13,095 bases of DNA from Christensenella sp. UBA7102. GTDB lineage: Bacteria; Bacillota; Clostridia; Christensenellales; UBA1750. Position 1 is the first letter of the stretch. Every line of letters begins with the position of its first letter. The translations under genes and the position numbers were made by a program. Under the pieces are notes generated by a model that saw only the letters and a list, made by a program, of their open reading frames with translations, was not told where the DNA came from and did no database searches. The stretch is from contig DKYK01000023.1 in assembly GCA_002492415.1 (NCBI GenBank), forward strand, positions 1 to 13,095, written 5' to 3'. Below, one piece after another: positions 1 through 7,562 of the stretch.

Positions 1-39
1 CCCTCCCTGCTGCAGATGCTGTTCTTCGGTGAAAATTAA
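1..39 (+). CDS. C-terminal tail of an upstream gene (partial)
   Basis: Read from base 1, the first frame gives 12 codons (PSLLQMLFFGEN) and a TAA stop at 37-39, 34 nt before the next gene. The direction and close spacing fit the last residues of a gene in the same operon as the glycoside hydrolase, such as a sugar transporter or another catabolic enzyme. Nothing in 12 residues identifies the family, and the frame could be accidental. Confidence 0.4.
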   Translation, partial: PSLLQMLFFGEN

Positions 40-73
40 TCACTTATGAGAAAAACAAGGGAGTGGACAGTGT

Positions 74-2374
74 ATGAAAAGGCGATCCATCAATGAGCAG
101 TGGCTGTTTCTGGCGGATCGGGCGCCGCAGTGGGTGTCGCGCCGGTTGGATGAGCAGCAGGCGCAGTGCGTCGACTTGCCGCACGATTTCCGCATCGCGT
201 TTGACCGCGATCCAAAGAGTATGGGAGATCAGGCGGAGGGATGGTATCCCGGCGGATTTGGACAATATCAGAAGACGGTGACGCTGACGCGCGAGGAGGC
301 GGAGGGCACGGTATTTCTGTCCATCGACGGCGCGTACCGACTCAGCGAAGTGCGCGTGAATCGGCAGCTGGTCGCCCAGCACAAGGGCGGGTATTCCCCC
401 TTTCTGGTGGAACTGACGGACAGGGTGCATGAGGGAGAAAACCTGATCCACATTACCACCAGCTGCGCGATGCTGCCCGCCTCGCGCTGGTATACGGGCG
501 CAGGGCTGTATCGCGGCGTAGAGCTGCTCACTGCGTCCCAGCCCTGTGTGGCGCCTCATGGCATATATGTATGGACCAAGGAGGCACGGGCGGGCAGGGC
601 GGTGCTGTGCGTGCACACGGAGTGTCTGGGAAAGGGCGGCAGCGTGACGCATGAGCTGCTCGACCCAGAAGGGGAAATCGTTGCGTGCGGCGGAGACGGC
701 GAGCTGATCGTGCCCGATGCGCGCCTGTGGACGGCGGAACAGCCCTGGCTTTACACACTGGTGACCAGGGTGTCGTTCGAGGGCAGCGTGCGCGATGAAG
801 TGCGCACGCGTGTAGGGCTGCGCGTCATTGCGGTGGACGCGCGGCACGGTTTGTGCGTCAATGGCGAGACGGTCAAGCTGCGCGGCGGCTGTGTGCACCA
901 TGATAACGGGCCGCTGGGAGCAGTCAGCGCACCGGAAATCGAGCGGCGCAGGGTGACGAGGCTCAAGGAGGCTGGGTTCAATGCCATCCGCTGCGCTCAT
1001 AATCCCCCCTCCACCGCCCTGCTGGACGCCTGCGATGAATTGGGTTTGTACGTGATGGACGAGGCGTTCGACGCCTGGCGCGAAGGCAAGCGTCCCTACG
1101 ATGAGCACCTGTTTTTCGAGGACGAATGGCGAGAAGAGCTGACGGCGATGGTTATGCGCGACCGCAACCACCCCAGCGTCATTCTATGGTCCACGGGAAA
1201 TGAGATCTATGAGCGCAGCGGCGCATCGGACGGCGCGGCCTGGTCGCACCGGTTGGCGGACTTTGTTCGTGGGCTGGACGGTACGCGGCCCGTGACCAAC
1301 GCGCTGTGCAACTTCTTTGAGGACAGCGATATGGCGGAGCTGGCGCTCAACTCGGCAAAATCAGTGGGCGAAGGCAAGGACTTCTGGGCGGTGCGCTCGG
1401 AGGATTTTGCATCGGCGCTGGACGTGGTGGGCTACAACTACCTGCTGGAACGCTACGAAAAGGACGGCGCGCTCTTCCCGCAGCGCGTGATGTGCGGCAC
1501 GGAGTCCTTTCCCATGCAGGCAAAGGAGAATTGGGAGGCGGTGCTGCGCAATTCGCAGATCATCGGTGACTTTGTGTGGACGGCGTGGGATTATCTGGGC
1601 GAATCCGGCCTGGGGCGCAGTGCATTCGGCGCGCAGCAGGCGCAGGGCGGCACCGCGGGCTTTCCTTGGCACATCGCCAACTGCGGCGACATCGACATCT
1701 GCGGGGACAAGCGGCCGCAGTCGCACTACCGGGACTTCGTATGGTCTGGACGGGTACAGCCGTATCTTTCGGTGCAGCATCCCGCGCACTTTGGGCAGAA
1801 AGAGACGCTGTCGGCCTGGGGCTGGGCGGACCTGATGGAAAGCTGGAACTTTTCTGGATGCGAAGGCCAGCCCATCCGCGTGACGGTATACAGCGCCGGC
1901 GACGAGGTAGAACTGCTGCTGAATGGCAGGAGTGTGGCGCACGGCGATGTGAAGGACTATCGCACGGAGCTGGAGATCGTCTATCGCCCCGGGAAACTGA
2001 CGGCGGTATCCCGTAAGGCGGGCGAGGAGCTGGGCAGGACGAGCCTGTGCACTACGGGCCCTGCGCAGGCGCTGCGCGTGACGGCGGAATCCTCCTACGG
2101 CGGCGAATATCGCTTCCTGCACATTGAGGCGGTGGATGCACAGGGGCGCGTGGCGCCGGATTTCACATCGCGCGTGCGCGTGCAGGTGCAGGGCGCGGAA
2201 TTCGCGGCACTGGGCGGCGCGGATCCAAGGAGCGATACCAACTACACGCGCGGCGAAGCGGTTGCCGACCGCGGAAGGCTGCTGCTGGTGGTGCGGAAGA
2301 AGGAAGAGGGCCCGGTGCGCGTCTGCTGCGAAGGCGGCGGGCTGTGCGCGCGGACGGAACTTGCGTTGGATTGA
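74..2374 (+). CDS. Glycoside hydrolase family 2 protein (beta-galactosidase/beta-glucuronidase type) with DUF4982-like domain
   Basis: This 766-residue retaining beta-glycosidase should release a terminal sugar from an imported glycoside in the cytoplasm; no signal peptide is visible. The N-terminal sugar-binding sandwich (about 1-150) carries GWYPGG near 56 and WYTGAGLYRG from W139. An immunoglobulin-like domain follows, then the TIM barrel from about 255 with RCAHNPP at 306-312. The acid/base is E377 in STGNEIYE and the nucleophile is E477 in CGTESFP. A DUF4982-like domain (about 580-645, WNFSGCEGQPIRVTVYS) and a C-terminal Ig-like domain (about 665-765) complete it. An AAGGGAG ribosome site at 57-63 supports the start. 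It ends 12 nt from the convergent AraC gene. Family membership is secure; the exact substrate (galactoside, glucuronide or other) is not determined by what I can see. Confidence 0.93.
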   Translation: MKRRSINEQWLFLADRAPQWVSRRLDEQQAQCVDLPHDFRIAFDRDPKSMGDQAEGWYPGGFGQYQKTVTLTREEAEGTVFLSIDGAYRLSEVRVNRQLVAQHKGGYSPFLVELTDRVHEGENLIHITTSCAMLPASRWYTGAGLYRGVELLTASQPCVAPHGIYVWTKEARAGRAVLCVHTECLGKGGSVTHELLDPEGEIVACGGDGELIVPDARLWTAEQPWLYTLVTRVSFEGSVRDEVRTRVGLRVIAVDARHGLCVNGETVKLRGGCVHHDNGPLGAVSAPEIERRRVTRLKEAGFNAIRCAHNPPSTALLDACDELGLYVMDEAFDAWREGKRPYDEHLFFEDEWREELTAMVMRDRNHPSVILWSTGNEIYERSGASDGAAWSHRLADFVRGLDGTRPVTNALCNFFEDSDMAELALNSAKSVGEGKDFWAVRSEDFASALDVVGYNYLLERYEKDGALFPQRVMCGTESFPMQAKENWEAVLRNSQIIGDFVWTAWDYLGESGLGRSAFGAQQAQGGTAGFPWHIANCGDIDICGDKRPQSHYRDFVWSGRVQPYLSVQHPAHFGQKETLSAWGWADLMESWNFSGCEGQPIRVTVYSAGDEVELLLNGRSVAHGDVKDYRTELEIVYRPGKLTAVSRKAGEELGRTSLCTTGPAQALRVTAESSYGGEYRFLHIEAVDAQGRVAPDFTSRVRVQVQGAEFAALGGADPRSDTNYTRGEAVADRGRLLLVVRKKEEGPVRVCCEGGGLCARTELALD

Positions 2375-2386
2375 TCGCAGGCGGCC

Positions 2387-3172
2387 CTATGAACCCTGTG
2401 CGCGGCGCATGGAGCGATAGGCGCGCGGGCTAAGACCATACTGGGCCTGAAACACGCGAAAAAAGGTGGAGACGGAGGAAAAACCGCTGTCAAAGCCCGC
2501 CTGGGTGATGGATAGATCGGTGGAGGCGAGCAGCTGGGCAGCATGATCGGCGCGCAGAGAGCGCAAATAGGCGTTCAGCCCGCAGCCAATTTTCTCGGGA
2601 AAGGTGCGGCTGAGATGAAATTTGCTGATGTTCAGATGCTGGGCCAAGGCGTCAAGAGAGAGCTCCTCGGTGAAATGCTCGTTCAGATACATCAGCGCGC
2701 GATGTGTCCAGTCGGCATCGTCCGCGGCGCGGCGCGGTTCCAGGCGCAGACGCTCGAATAACCGCGCGCAGATCACCTGCAGGTAGCCCTTGAGCAGGCG
2801 CGTGTCCATGGGACGCGTCAGCTTGGGGGCGAGGTAGCGCACGTCTTCATCAATATCCGGGGCGGATAGGTAGGGGAACACGGCGCGCTGGGTGAGCAGC
2901 GCCCCCGCGCAGTCGCCTGCGTAGGAAGCGTCAAAGATCACCATCACAACGCGGCTGTGGGCGCGCGTCAGGTAGCTGTGGGCGCAGTTGGGAAAGGCGA
3001 CACCCAGCTCGCCCCCGCGCAGCAGATGGGTGTGGGCGTCCACCGTCATTTCGATCTGACCGTCCAAGACGTAGATCAGCTCGGCCTGGCGGTGCAGATG
3101 GAGCAGAAAGGTCAGGTCGTCGCTGACGCTGGCGCTGTAGGGGAAGGCGCGGTTTTCATACTGAACGAACAT
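2387..3172 (-). CDS. AraC-family transcriptional regulator with N-terminal cupin domain
   Basis: A 261-residue sugar-type regulator. The N-terminal cupin-like ligand-binding region includes HLHRQAELIYVLDGQIEMTV from about H25, the usual site for an inducer. The C-terminal DNA-binding domain (about 168-258) has two helix-turn-helix units: LDALAQHLNISKFHLSRTF, and SITQAGFDSGFSSVSTFFRVF followed by YGLSPRAYR, which matches the AraC signature. I chose the start at 3172 because GGAGG lies 5 nt upstream at 3178-3182. An alternative ATG at 3187 adds five residues but has no ribosome site, and the open frame continuing to 3691 only runs antisense through the thuA-like gene. It is divergent from the ThuA/oxidoreductase pair and convergent with the hydrolase gene, so it likely controls one or both. 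It has its own promoter with a palindrome inside it. Confidence 0.92.
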   Translation of the reverse strand: MFVQYENRAFPYSASVSDDLTFLLHLHRQAELIYVLDGQIEMTVDAHTHLLRGGELGVAFPNCAHSYLTRAHSRVVMVIFDASYAGDCAGALLTQRAVFPYLSAPDIDEDVRYLAPKLTRPMDTRLLKGYLQVICARLFERLRLEPRRAADDADWTHRALMYLNEHFTEELSLDALAQHLNISKFHLSRTFPEKIGCGLNAYLRSLRADHAAQLLASTDLSITQAGFDSGFSSVSTFFRVFQAQYGLSPRAYRSMRRAQGS

Positions 3173-3228
3173 GTCGGCCTCCGGCATACCGCAATAAATG
3201 AGAACTTGATATTGCGTTTCTGACAGGA

Positions 3229-3257
3229 ATTTTAACACAGACTGTGCTATCCTACAA
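3229..3257 (-). promoter_or_regulatory. Promoter of the AraC-family gene
   Basis: On the minus strand TTGTAG (3257-3252) and TAAAAT (3234-3229) are separated by 17 nt, and TGT directly before the -10 makes it an extended -10 element. The -10 matches TATAAT in five of six positions. The predicted start near 3222 leaves a leader of about 50 nt. For the divergent thuA-like gene only weaker candidates are visible, such as TTGATA (3206-3211) with TTTTAA (3230-3235) at 18 nt. A weak promoter there would fit activation by the regulator. Confidence 0.5.
3233..3249. promoter_or_regulatory. Candidate operator: interrupted palindrome between the AraC gene's -35 and -10
   Basis: The 17-mer TAACACAGACTGTGCTA contains a perfect CACAG-A-CTGTG inverted repeat, extended by TA/TA after one mismatch on each side. 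It fills the spacer of the minus-strand promoter, so a bound protein would block that promoter. Proteins of the AraC family more often use direct repeats, so the binder could be another regulator. The identity of the site is inference. Confidence 0.35.
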
Positions 3258-3299
3258 GCAGAATCCGACGACAAACAAAATACAAGGGAGGGTTTTGGA

Positions 3300-4028
3300 A
3301 TGACCGAAAAAAAGGTTTTGATTGTGCAGGGCGGCTGGGACGGCCACGAGCCGCAGCTGACCTCCAAGCGCTTTGCGCGTCTGATGGAAAAGCATGGGTA
3401 TTCCTGCGAGATTTCCGATACTTTGGATGTGCTGGCGGACGGCGAGGCGCTCAAAAAGCTGGATCTGATCGTCGCCTGTTGGACGATGGGTGAAATTAAG
3501 CATGAATATGTGCAGAACGTGTCCAAGGCAGTGGGCGCGGGCGTGGGCCTGGCCGGCTGCCACGGCGGCATGTGCGACTCCTTCCGCAACGATACGGAGT
3601 GGCAGTTCATCACCGGCGGGCAGTGGGTATCCCATCCCGGCGGAGACGGCATCGAGTACACCGTCAACATCCGCCACGGTTCCTCGCCCATCGTGGAGGG
3701 GCTGGAGGACTTCCCCGTCTGCTCCGAGCACTACTATCTGCACGTGGACCCCTCCATTGAGGTGCTGGCCACCACGCGCTTCCCCATCGTGCCGTACTAC
3801 CACATCTCCAATAAACCGGTGGATATGCCGGTTGCATGGACCAAGTTCTGGGGCAACGGCCGCGTGTTTTACAACTCGCTGGGGCATCATGACGACGTAT
3901 TTGAAAAGTCGCCCAACGCCGAAAAGCTGATGGAGCGCGGCATGTTATGGGCGGCGCAGGGCAAAGAGTATGCCGTCCAGCACGGGCTGACCACGGCGCG
4001 GTTTGAAAACACCGCTAAAATGTACTAA
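3300..4028 (+). CDS. ThuA-like (trehalose utilization) domain protein
   Basis: A 242-residue protein of the ThuA family, which has a glutamine-amidotransferase-like fold and is found in sugar operons. The N-terminus VLIVQGGWDGHEP is the usual first strand and loop. GLAGCHGGMCDSF (G86-C87-H88-G89-G90) occupies the nucleophile-elbow position, TGGQWVSHPGG follows, and GRVFYNSLGHHDD (H196, H197) is the characteristic C-terminal motif. There is no signal peptide, so it should be cytoplasmic. An AAGGGAGG ribosome site sits 7-8 nt before the ATG. The oxidoreductase gene follows after 24 nt, the classic ThuA/ThuB pairing. ThuAB-type pairs are linked to 3-keto-disaccharide metabolism, but the exact chemistry of ThuA proteins is not settled, so I give no reaction. 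Confidence 0.88.
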   Translation: MTEKKVLIVQGGWDGHEPQLTSKRFARLMEKHGYSCEISDTLDVLADGEALKKLDLIVACWTMGEIKHEYVQNVSKAVGAGVGLAGCHGGMCDSFRNDTEWQFITGGQWVSHPGGDGIEYTVNIRHGSSPIVEGLEDFPVCSEHYYLHVDPSIEVLATTRFPIVPYYHISNKPVDMPVAWTKFWGNGRVFYNSLGHHDDVFEKSPNAEKLMERGMLWAAQGKEYAVQHGLTTARFENTAKMY

Positions 4029-4052
4029 AGCGCGCAAAAAGGAGATAAAGCC

Positions 4053-5159
4053 ATGAAGACTGTCAAGATCGCGATGATCGGCACGGGTGACATCAGCGGC
4101 ATCTATCTGAAAAATATCACCGAGACCTTCCACGAAATCGAGTTGGTGGGCGTGTGCGATCTGGTGCGCGAAAAGGCGGAAAAGGCCGCAGAAAAGTGGC
4201 ATGTGCCGCACGTCTATGCCGACATGTATGGGGCCTTCAACGACCCGCAGGTGGACATCATACTCAACCTGACCCGGCCCGACGAGCACTACGGCGTCAC
4301 CCGTCCCGCGCTGGAGGCCGGCAAGCACGTCTACTCCGAAAAGCCGCTGGCGGCTACCTTTGAGCTGGGCAAGGAACTGGTGGAGCTGGCCCAGAGCAAG
4401 GGCCTGATGCTGGGCGGCGCGCCTGATACCTTCCTGGGCGCGGGCATACAGACCTGCCGCAAGCTGATCGACGATGGCTTTATTGGGGATCCGGTGGGCT
4501 GCGCGGCGTTCATGATCTGCCGTGGCCACGAGGGCTGGCATCCCGACCCCGAGTTCTACTACAAGCGCGGTGGCGGCCCGATGCTGGACATGGGCCCCTA
4601 CTATGTGACGGCGTTGATCAACCTGCTGGGCGGCGTCAAGGGACTGATGGGGCGTACCAAGCGCACCTTTGAGCACCGCACCATCACCAGCGCGCCCAAG
4701 CGCGGCACCGATATTTCCGTGGATGTACCCACCTATGTGACGGGCATACTGGACTTTGACTGCGGCGCGGTGGGCACCATCTTTACCACCTTTGACGTCT
4801 ACAATCAGGGCCAGGCGCGTCTGGAGATCTACGGCACCAAGGGCACGCTGATCTGCCCTGACCCCAATACCTTCGGCGGCCCGATCAAGCTGCTGCGTCC
4901 CGAGCAGGGCGAGTTGATGGACATGCCGCTGCTGTTCGATTACAAGGAGAACAGCCGCGCATTGGGCCTGGCGGATATGGCCAAGGCGCTGACCGACGGC
5001 CGTGACTTCCGCGCGTCCTACAAGCAGACGCTGCACGCGCTGGAAATCATGACGGGCTTTGAGAAGGCCAGCGAGCAGAATCGCTACATCGAGCTGACCA
5101 CCCACTATGAGCGCAGCGCGCCCATGGCCAATAACCCCATCCACGGCATATTGGACTAG
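4053..5159 (+). CDS. Gfo/Idh/MocA-family NAD(P)-dependent oxidoreductase (ThuB-like)
   Basis: A 368-residue sugar dehydrogenase. The Rossmann fold starts with KIAMIGTGDISGIYL, whose GTGD loop binds the dinucleotide. The family signature is SEKPLA with E96-K97-P98, where the lysine is the expected catalytic base. The second domain contains GGGPMLDMGPYYVTALINLLG with D179 and Y183, where many relatives have histidine at the latter position. It likely oxidises a hydroxyl of a sugar or sugar alcohol to a ketone in the cytoplasm. A strong AAAAAGGAG site lies 8-9 nt before the ATG. It forms an operon with the ThuA-like gene, which points to a keto-sugar intermediate, and is followed by a terminator. 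Substrate and cofactor preference cannot be assigned from the sequence. Confidence 0.92.
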   Translation: MKTVKIAMIGTGDISGIYLKNITETFHEIELVGVCDLVREKAEKAAEKWHVPHVYADMYGAFNDPQVDIILNLTRPDEHYGVTRPALEAGKHVYSEKPLAATFELGKELVELAQSKGLMLGGAPDTFLGAGIQTCRKLIDDGFIGDPVGCAAFMICRGHEGWHPDPEFYYKRGGGPMLDMGPYYVTALINLLGGVKGLMGRTKRTFEHRTITSAPKRGTDISVDVPTYVTGILDFDCGAVGTIFTTFDVYNQGQARLEIYGTKGTLICPDPNTFGGPIKLLRPEQGELMDMPLLFDYKENSRALGLADMAKALTDGRDFRASYKQTLHALEIMTGFEKASEQNRYIELTTHYERSAPMANNPIHGILD

Positions 5160-5172
5160 CCCCATCCAAAGC

Positions 5173-5220
5173 GGCAATTCCTTACGTGTTTTTAAACACT
5201 GGGGAACTGCCACTTTTTTT
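5173..5220 (+). terminator. Rho-independent terminator after the sugar operon
   Basis: A long hairpin begins 14 nt after the oxidoreductase stop. The outer stem GGCAATTCC (5173-5181) pairs with GGAACTGCC (5203-5211) with one A-C mismatch. An inner stem GTGTT/AACAC (5186-5190 with 5195-5199) closes a four-base loop. Seven T residues follow at 5214-5220. It insulates the CRISPR locus from sugar-operon transcription. Confidence 0.8.
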
Positions 5221-5240
5221 ACTCATTTTAAATAAAAATA

Positions 5241-5269
5241 TTGCGACTTTTGTATTTTTTTGGTAAACT
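5241..5269 (+). promoter_or_regulatory. Promoter of the cas operon
   Basis: TTGCGA (5241-5246) and TAAACT (5264-5269) are separated by 17 nt in a strongly AT-rich stretch. TGG directly before the -10 makes it an extended -10 site. The predicted start is near 5276, giving a leader of about 65 nt before cas3. It lies between the upstream terminator and cas3 in the only sizeable gap of the region. No clear operator is visible. Confidence 0.55.
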
Positions 5270-5340
5270 GTTTGAGACGAAAAGTACAAATTTTGTTGCG
5301 TGCAGGCTGCTAGGCGATCGTGTGAAAGGGGCCAACTCGA

Positions 5341-7479
5341 ATGGAAAATCAGCGATTTCTCGCCCACAGAGCGGAGGACGGTAGGGAGCAGACGGTGCGA
5401 GAGCACCTGACGGGCACGGCGGAATTGTGTGCTGAATTCGCCGCAGCCTTTGGCGCGGAGGACCAGGGCCGCCTCGCCGGATTGGCCCACGACCTGGGGA
5501 AGTATTCCGCCGCATTCCAGCACCGTATCCGAGGCTCCGCGCAGCGCGTGGATCATTCCACGGCGGGAGCCCTGGAGTGCTGCAGACTGGACCAGAGCAG
5601 CGCGGCCTTTGCCGTGCTGGGCCACCACGGCGGCCTGCCCGACGGCGGCAGCCAGACCGACCACTGGGAAGAAAGCACGTTTTTCGGCCGCATCCAGAAG
5701 GCCCTGCTGGAGAAGCTGGAGCCTTACGATGCGTGGCAGTACGAAATCCAGCTGCCCGCAGCCCGCAGTCCCGAGTTTTCCAGCGGGGCCGAGGAGATGT
5801 TTTTCACCCGGATGCTCTACTCCTGCCTGGTGGACGCGGATTTTCTGGACACCGAGGCGTTCATGTCGGGTGAAGCGCGCGAGCGCGGCAGGGACTCGAT
5901 GGCCGTGCTGGAGGAAAAGCTCCGGGCCTATGTCTTCGGCTGGTTCCCGCCCAAGACTCCGCTCAATGAGCAGCGCTGCGCGATGCTGGCGCGCTGCATG
6001 GAGCAGGGCGAGCGCCAGTCTCCGGGGCTATTCACCCTCACCGTCCCCACGGGGGGCGGCAAGACCGTGGCCTCCCTCGCCTTCGCGCTGTGCCACGCTC
6101 GTGCCCACGGCCTGCGCCGCGTCATCTACGTGATCCCTTACACCTCCATCATCGAGCAGAACGCCCAGGTCTTTCGGGACATTCTGGGGGAGGAAAACGT
6201 GCTGGAACACCACTCGGGCGTGCAAGTCGATCTCTCGGAGGAAGCGCGGCCGGAGAATATCCGGCTGACCAAGGCTGCTGAGAACTGGGACATGCCGGTG
6301 GTCGTGACGACGGCGGTGCAGTTTTTTGAGTCGCTTTTTGCCAATCGATCTTCCCAATGCCGCAAGCTGCACAATCTAGCCCAAAGCGTAATCATCTTTG
6401 ACGAGGCACAGATGCTACCCATTCCCTATCTTCGCCCCTGCGTCTTTGCGATTGCGCAGCTGATCCGGTCCTATGGCGCCTCTGCCGTACTTTGCACGGC
6501 CACACAGCCTGCGCTGGACGGCATCTTCCGCGAGTTTCTGCCGGAGCGTCCAGCCGTGGAGTTGTGCCCTCAGAAGGATTTTCACCAGGAGATCTTCCGG
6601 CGCGTCACCTTCCGACGGGAGGGGAAGCTGTCCAGAGAGGCTGTGGTGGAGCGCATTGGCGGACAAAAGCAGGTGCTGTGCATCGTGAATAGCCGAAAGA
6701 GCGCGCAAGAGATCTATCGTTTGTTGGAGACGGAGGAAGCCTTCCACCTGTCCACGCTGATGTTCTCCGCGCACCGAAAAGCCGTTTTGAGTGAAATACG
6801 GGCCCGGTTGCAGAACGGTTTGCCCTGCAGAGTGATATCGACCTCGCTGATCGAGGCCGGCGTAGATGTGGATTTTCCGGCGGTATTCCGGGAGGAGACA
6901 GGTTTGGATTCCATCCTCCAGGCGGCGGGACGATGCAACCGAGAGGGAAAGCGCTCTGCCCAAGAGAGCGTCGTCACCATCTTCCAGGGAGAAACCCCGC
7001 CGCCCGCACTGTTTGAAATACCGGTGAACGCCGGAAGAAAAGCACTGAACCGGCATGAGCGTCCTGACAGCTCGGGGGCCATTCGCTGCTATTTTCAGGA
7101 GTTGCTGGACTTAAAAGGTCCGGAGGAACTGGACCACAGGCATATTCTTGCCAAGATGGAGGAGAAGTACATGCCCTTCCAGCAGATCGCGGCGCAATTC
7201 CACTTGATCGACAGCGATACCCGGACCGTGTATATCCCACTGGGGCAGGGAGAAGAACTGGTTCAACGTCTCCGTTCCGGCGAACGCAGCCGTGCACTGT
7301 TCCGTGTGCTGGGCTTGTATGGCGTGTCCGTCTATCCGGAGCACTTTGATGCCCTGAATCAGACGGGAGATCTGGAGGTGCTGGAGGATGGGAGCGCAGT
7401 GCTGGCAAATCTGTCGCTGTATGATAGCACAGTGGGGCTGGCACTGAAAGCGGAAGCGGGAAAAGGTATGTTTATTTGA
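5341..7479 (+). CDS. cas3: Cas3 HD nuclease-helicase (type I-C)
   Basis: A 712-residue fusion of HD nuclease and superfamily 2 helicase that unwinds and degrades DNA marked by the effector. The HD domain includes H22 (REHLTG), H50-D51 in AHDLGKYS, H72 (VDHSTAGA) and H95-H96 (GHHGGLPD). The helicase has Walker A PTGGGKT (K241), Walker B DEAQ (354-357), motif III TAT (386-388) and motif VI QAAGRCNR (527-534, arginine finger R531 or R534). DEAQ in place of DEAH is usual for Cas3 of this group. Length and HD-first order are normal for type I-C and no key residue is missing. AAAGGGG (5325-5331) lies 9 nt before the ATG. cas5c follows after an AT-rich gap. Confidence 0.97.
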   Translation: MENQRFLAHRAEDGREQTVREHLTGTAELCAEFAAAFGAEDQGRLAGLAHDLGKYSAAFQHRIRGSAQRVDHSTAGALECCRLDQSSAAFAVLGHHGGLPDGGSQTDHWEESTFFGRIQKALLEKLEPYDAWQYEIQLPAARSPEFSSGAEEMFFTRMLYSCLVDADFLDTEAFMSGEARERGRDSMAVLEEKLRAYVFGWFPPKTPLNEQRCAMLARCMEQGERQSPGLFTLTVPTGGGKTVASLAFALCHARAHGLRRVIYVIPYTSIIEQNAQVFRDILGEENVLEHHSGVQVDLSEEARPENIRLTKAAENWDMPVVVTTAVQFFESLFANRSSQCRKLHNLAQSVIIFDEAQMLPIPYLRPCVFAIAQLIRSYGASAVLCTATQPALDGIFREFLPERPAVELCPQKDFHQEIFRRVTFRREGKLSREAVVERIGGQKQVLCIVNSRKSAQEIYRLLETEEAFHLSTLMFSAHRKAVLSEIRARLQNGLPCRVISTSLIEAGVDVDFPAVFREETGLDSILQAAGRCNREGKRSAQESVVTIFQGETPPPALFEIPVNAGRKALNRHERPDSSGAIRCYFQELLDLKGPEELDHRHILAKMEEKYMPFQQIAAQFHLIDSDTRTVYIPLGQGEELVQRLRSGERSRALFRVLGLYGVSVYPEHFDALNQTGDLEVLEDGSAVLANLSLYDSTVGLALKAEAGKGMFI

Positions 7480-7504
7480 CGATACAGGAACAAGACGGCA
7501 GAAT
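7476..7504 (+). promoter_or_regulatory. Candidate internal promoter between cas3 and cas5c
   Basis: TTGACG (7476-7481, five of six consensus bases, overlapping the cas3 stop) is 17 nt from CAGAAT (7499-7504, four of six). A second -10-like TATAAG lies at 7508-7513. The gap to cas5c is AT-rich, unlike the genes around it. If active, it would transcribe the effector and adaptation genes independently of cas3. This is prediction from consensus only. Confidence 0.35.
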
Positions 7505-7562
7505 AAGTATAAGAAATGAATCCAAATTTTAATCAGAAAACACTACGAAAGGAGTGAACGTC

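Noticed and set aside
44..1171. Long minus-strand open frame (375 codons) opposite the hydrolase gene
   Set aside because: Its product is low-complexity, rich in His, Arg, Ala and Gln, with no family motif, and it lies fully antisense to a clear enzyme gene. GC-rich third positions open such frames.
2375..2386. Terminator between the convergent hydrolase and AraC genes
   Set aside because: The gap is only 12 nt and I see no hairpin with a T-run on either strand around it.
3173..3691. N-terminal extension of the AraC-family gene to 3691
   Set aside because: The extension runs antisense through the thuA-like gene and the promoter region, and it is not AraC-like; GGAGG before 3172 marks the real start.
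3945..5213. 422-codon minus-strand frame opposite the oxidoreductase gene
   Set aside because: It mirrors a gene with certain motifs, shows no ribosome site or recognisable fold, and has the same shadow composition.
5311..5331. Repeat-like stretch (CGTGTGAAAG) before cas3 as a possible crRNA-like regulator or toxin-antitoxin RNA guarding the cas operon
   Set aside because: It shares only scattered bases with the usual 3' end of a type I-C repeat, and the GCTCCCC hairpin half is missing.
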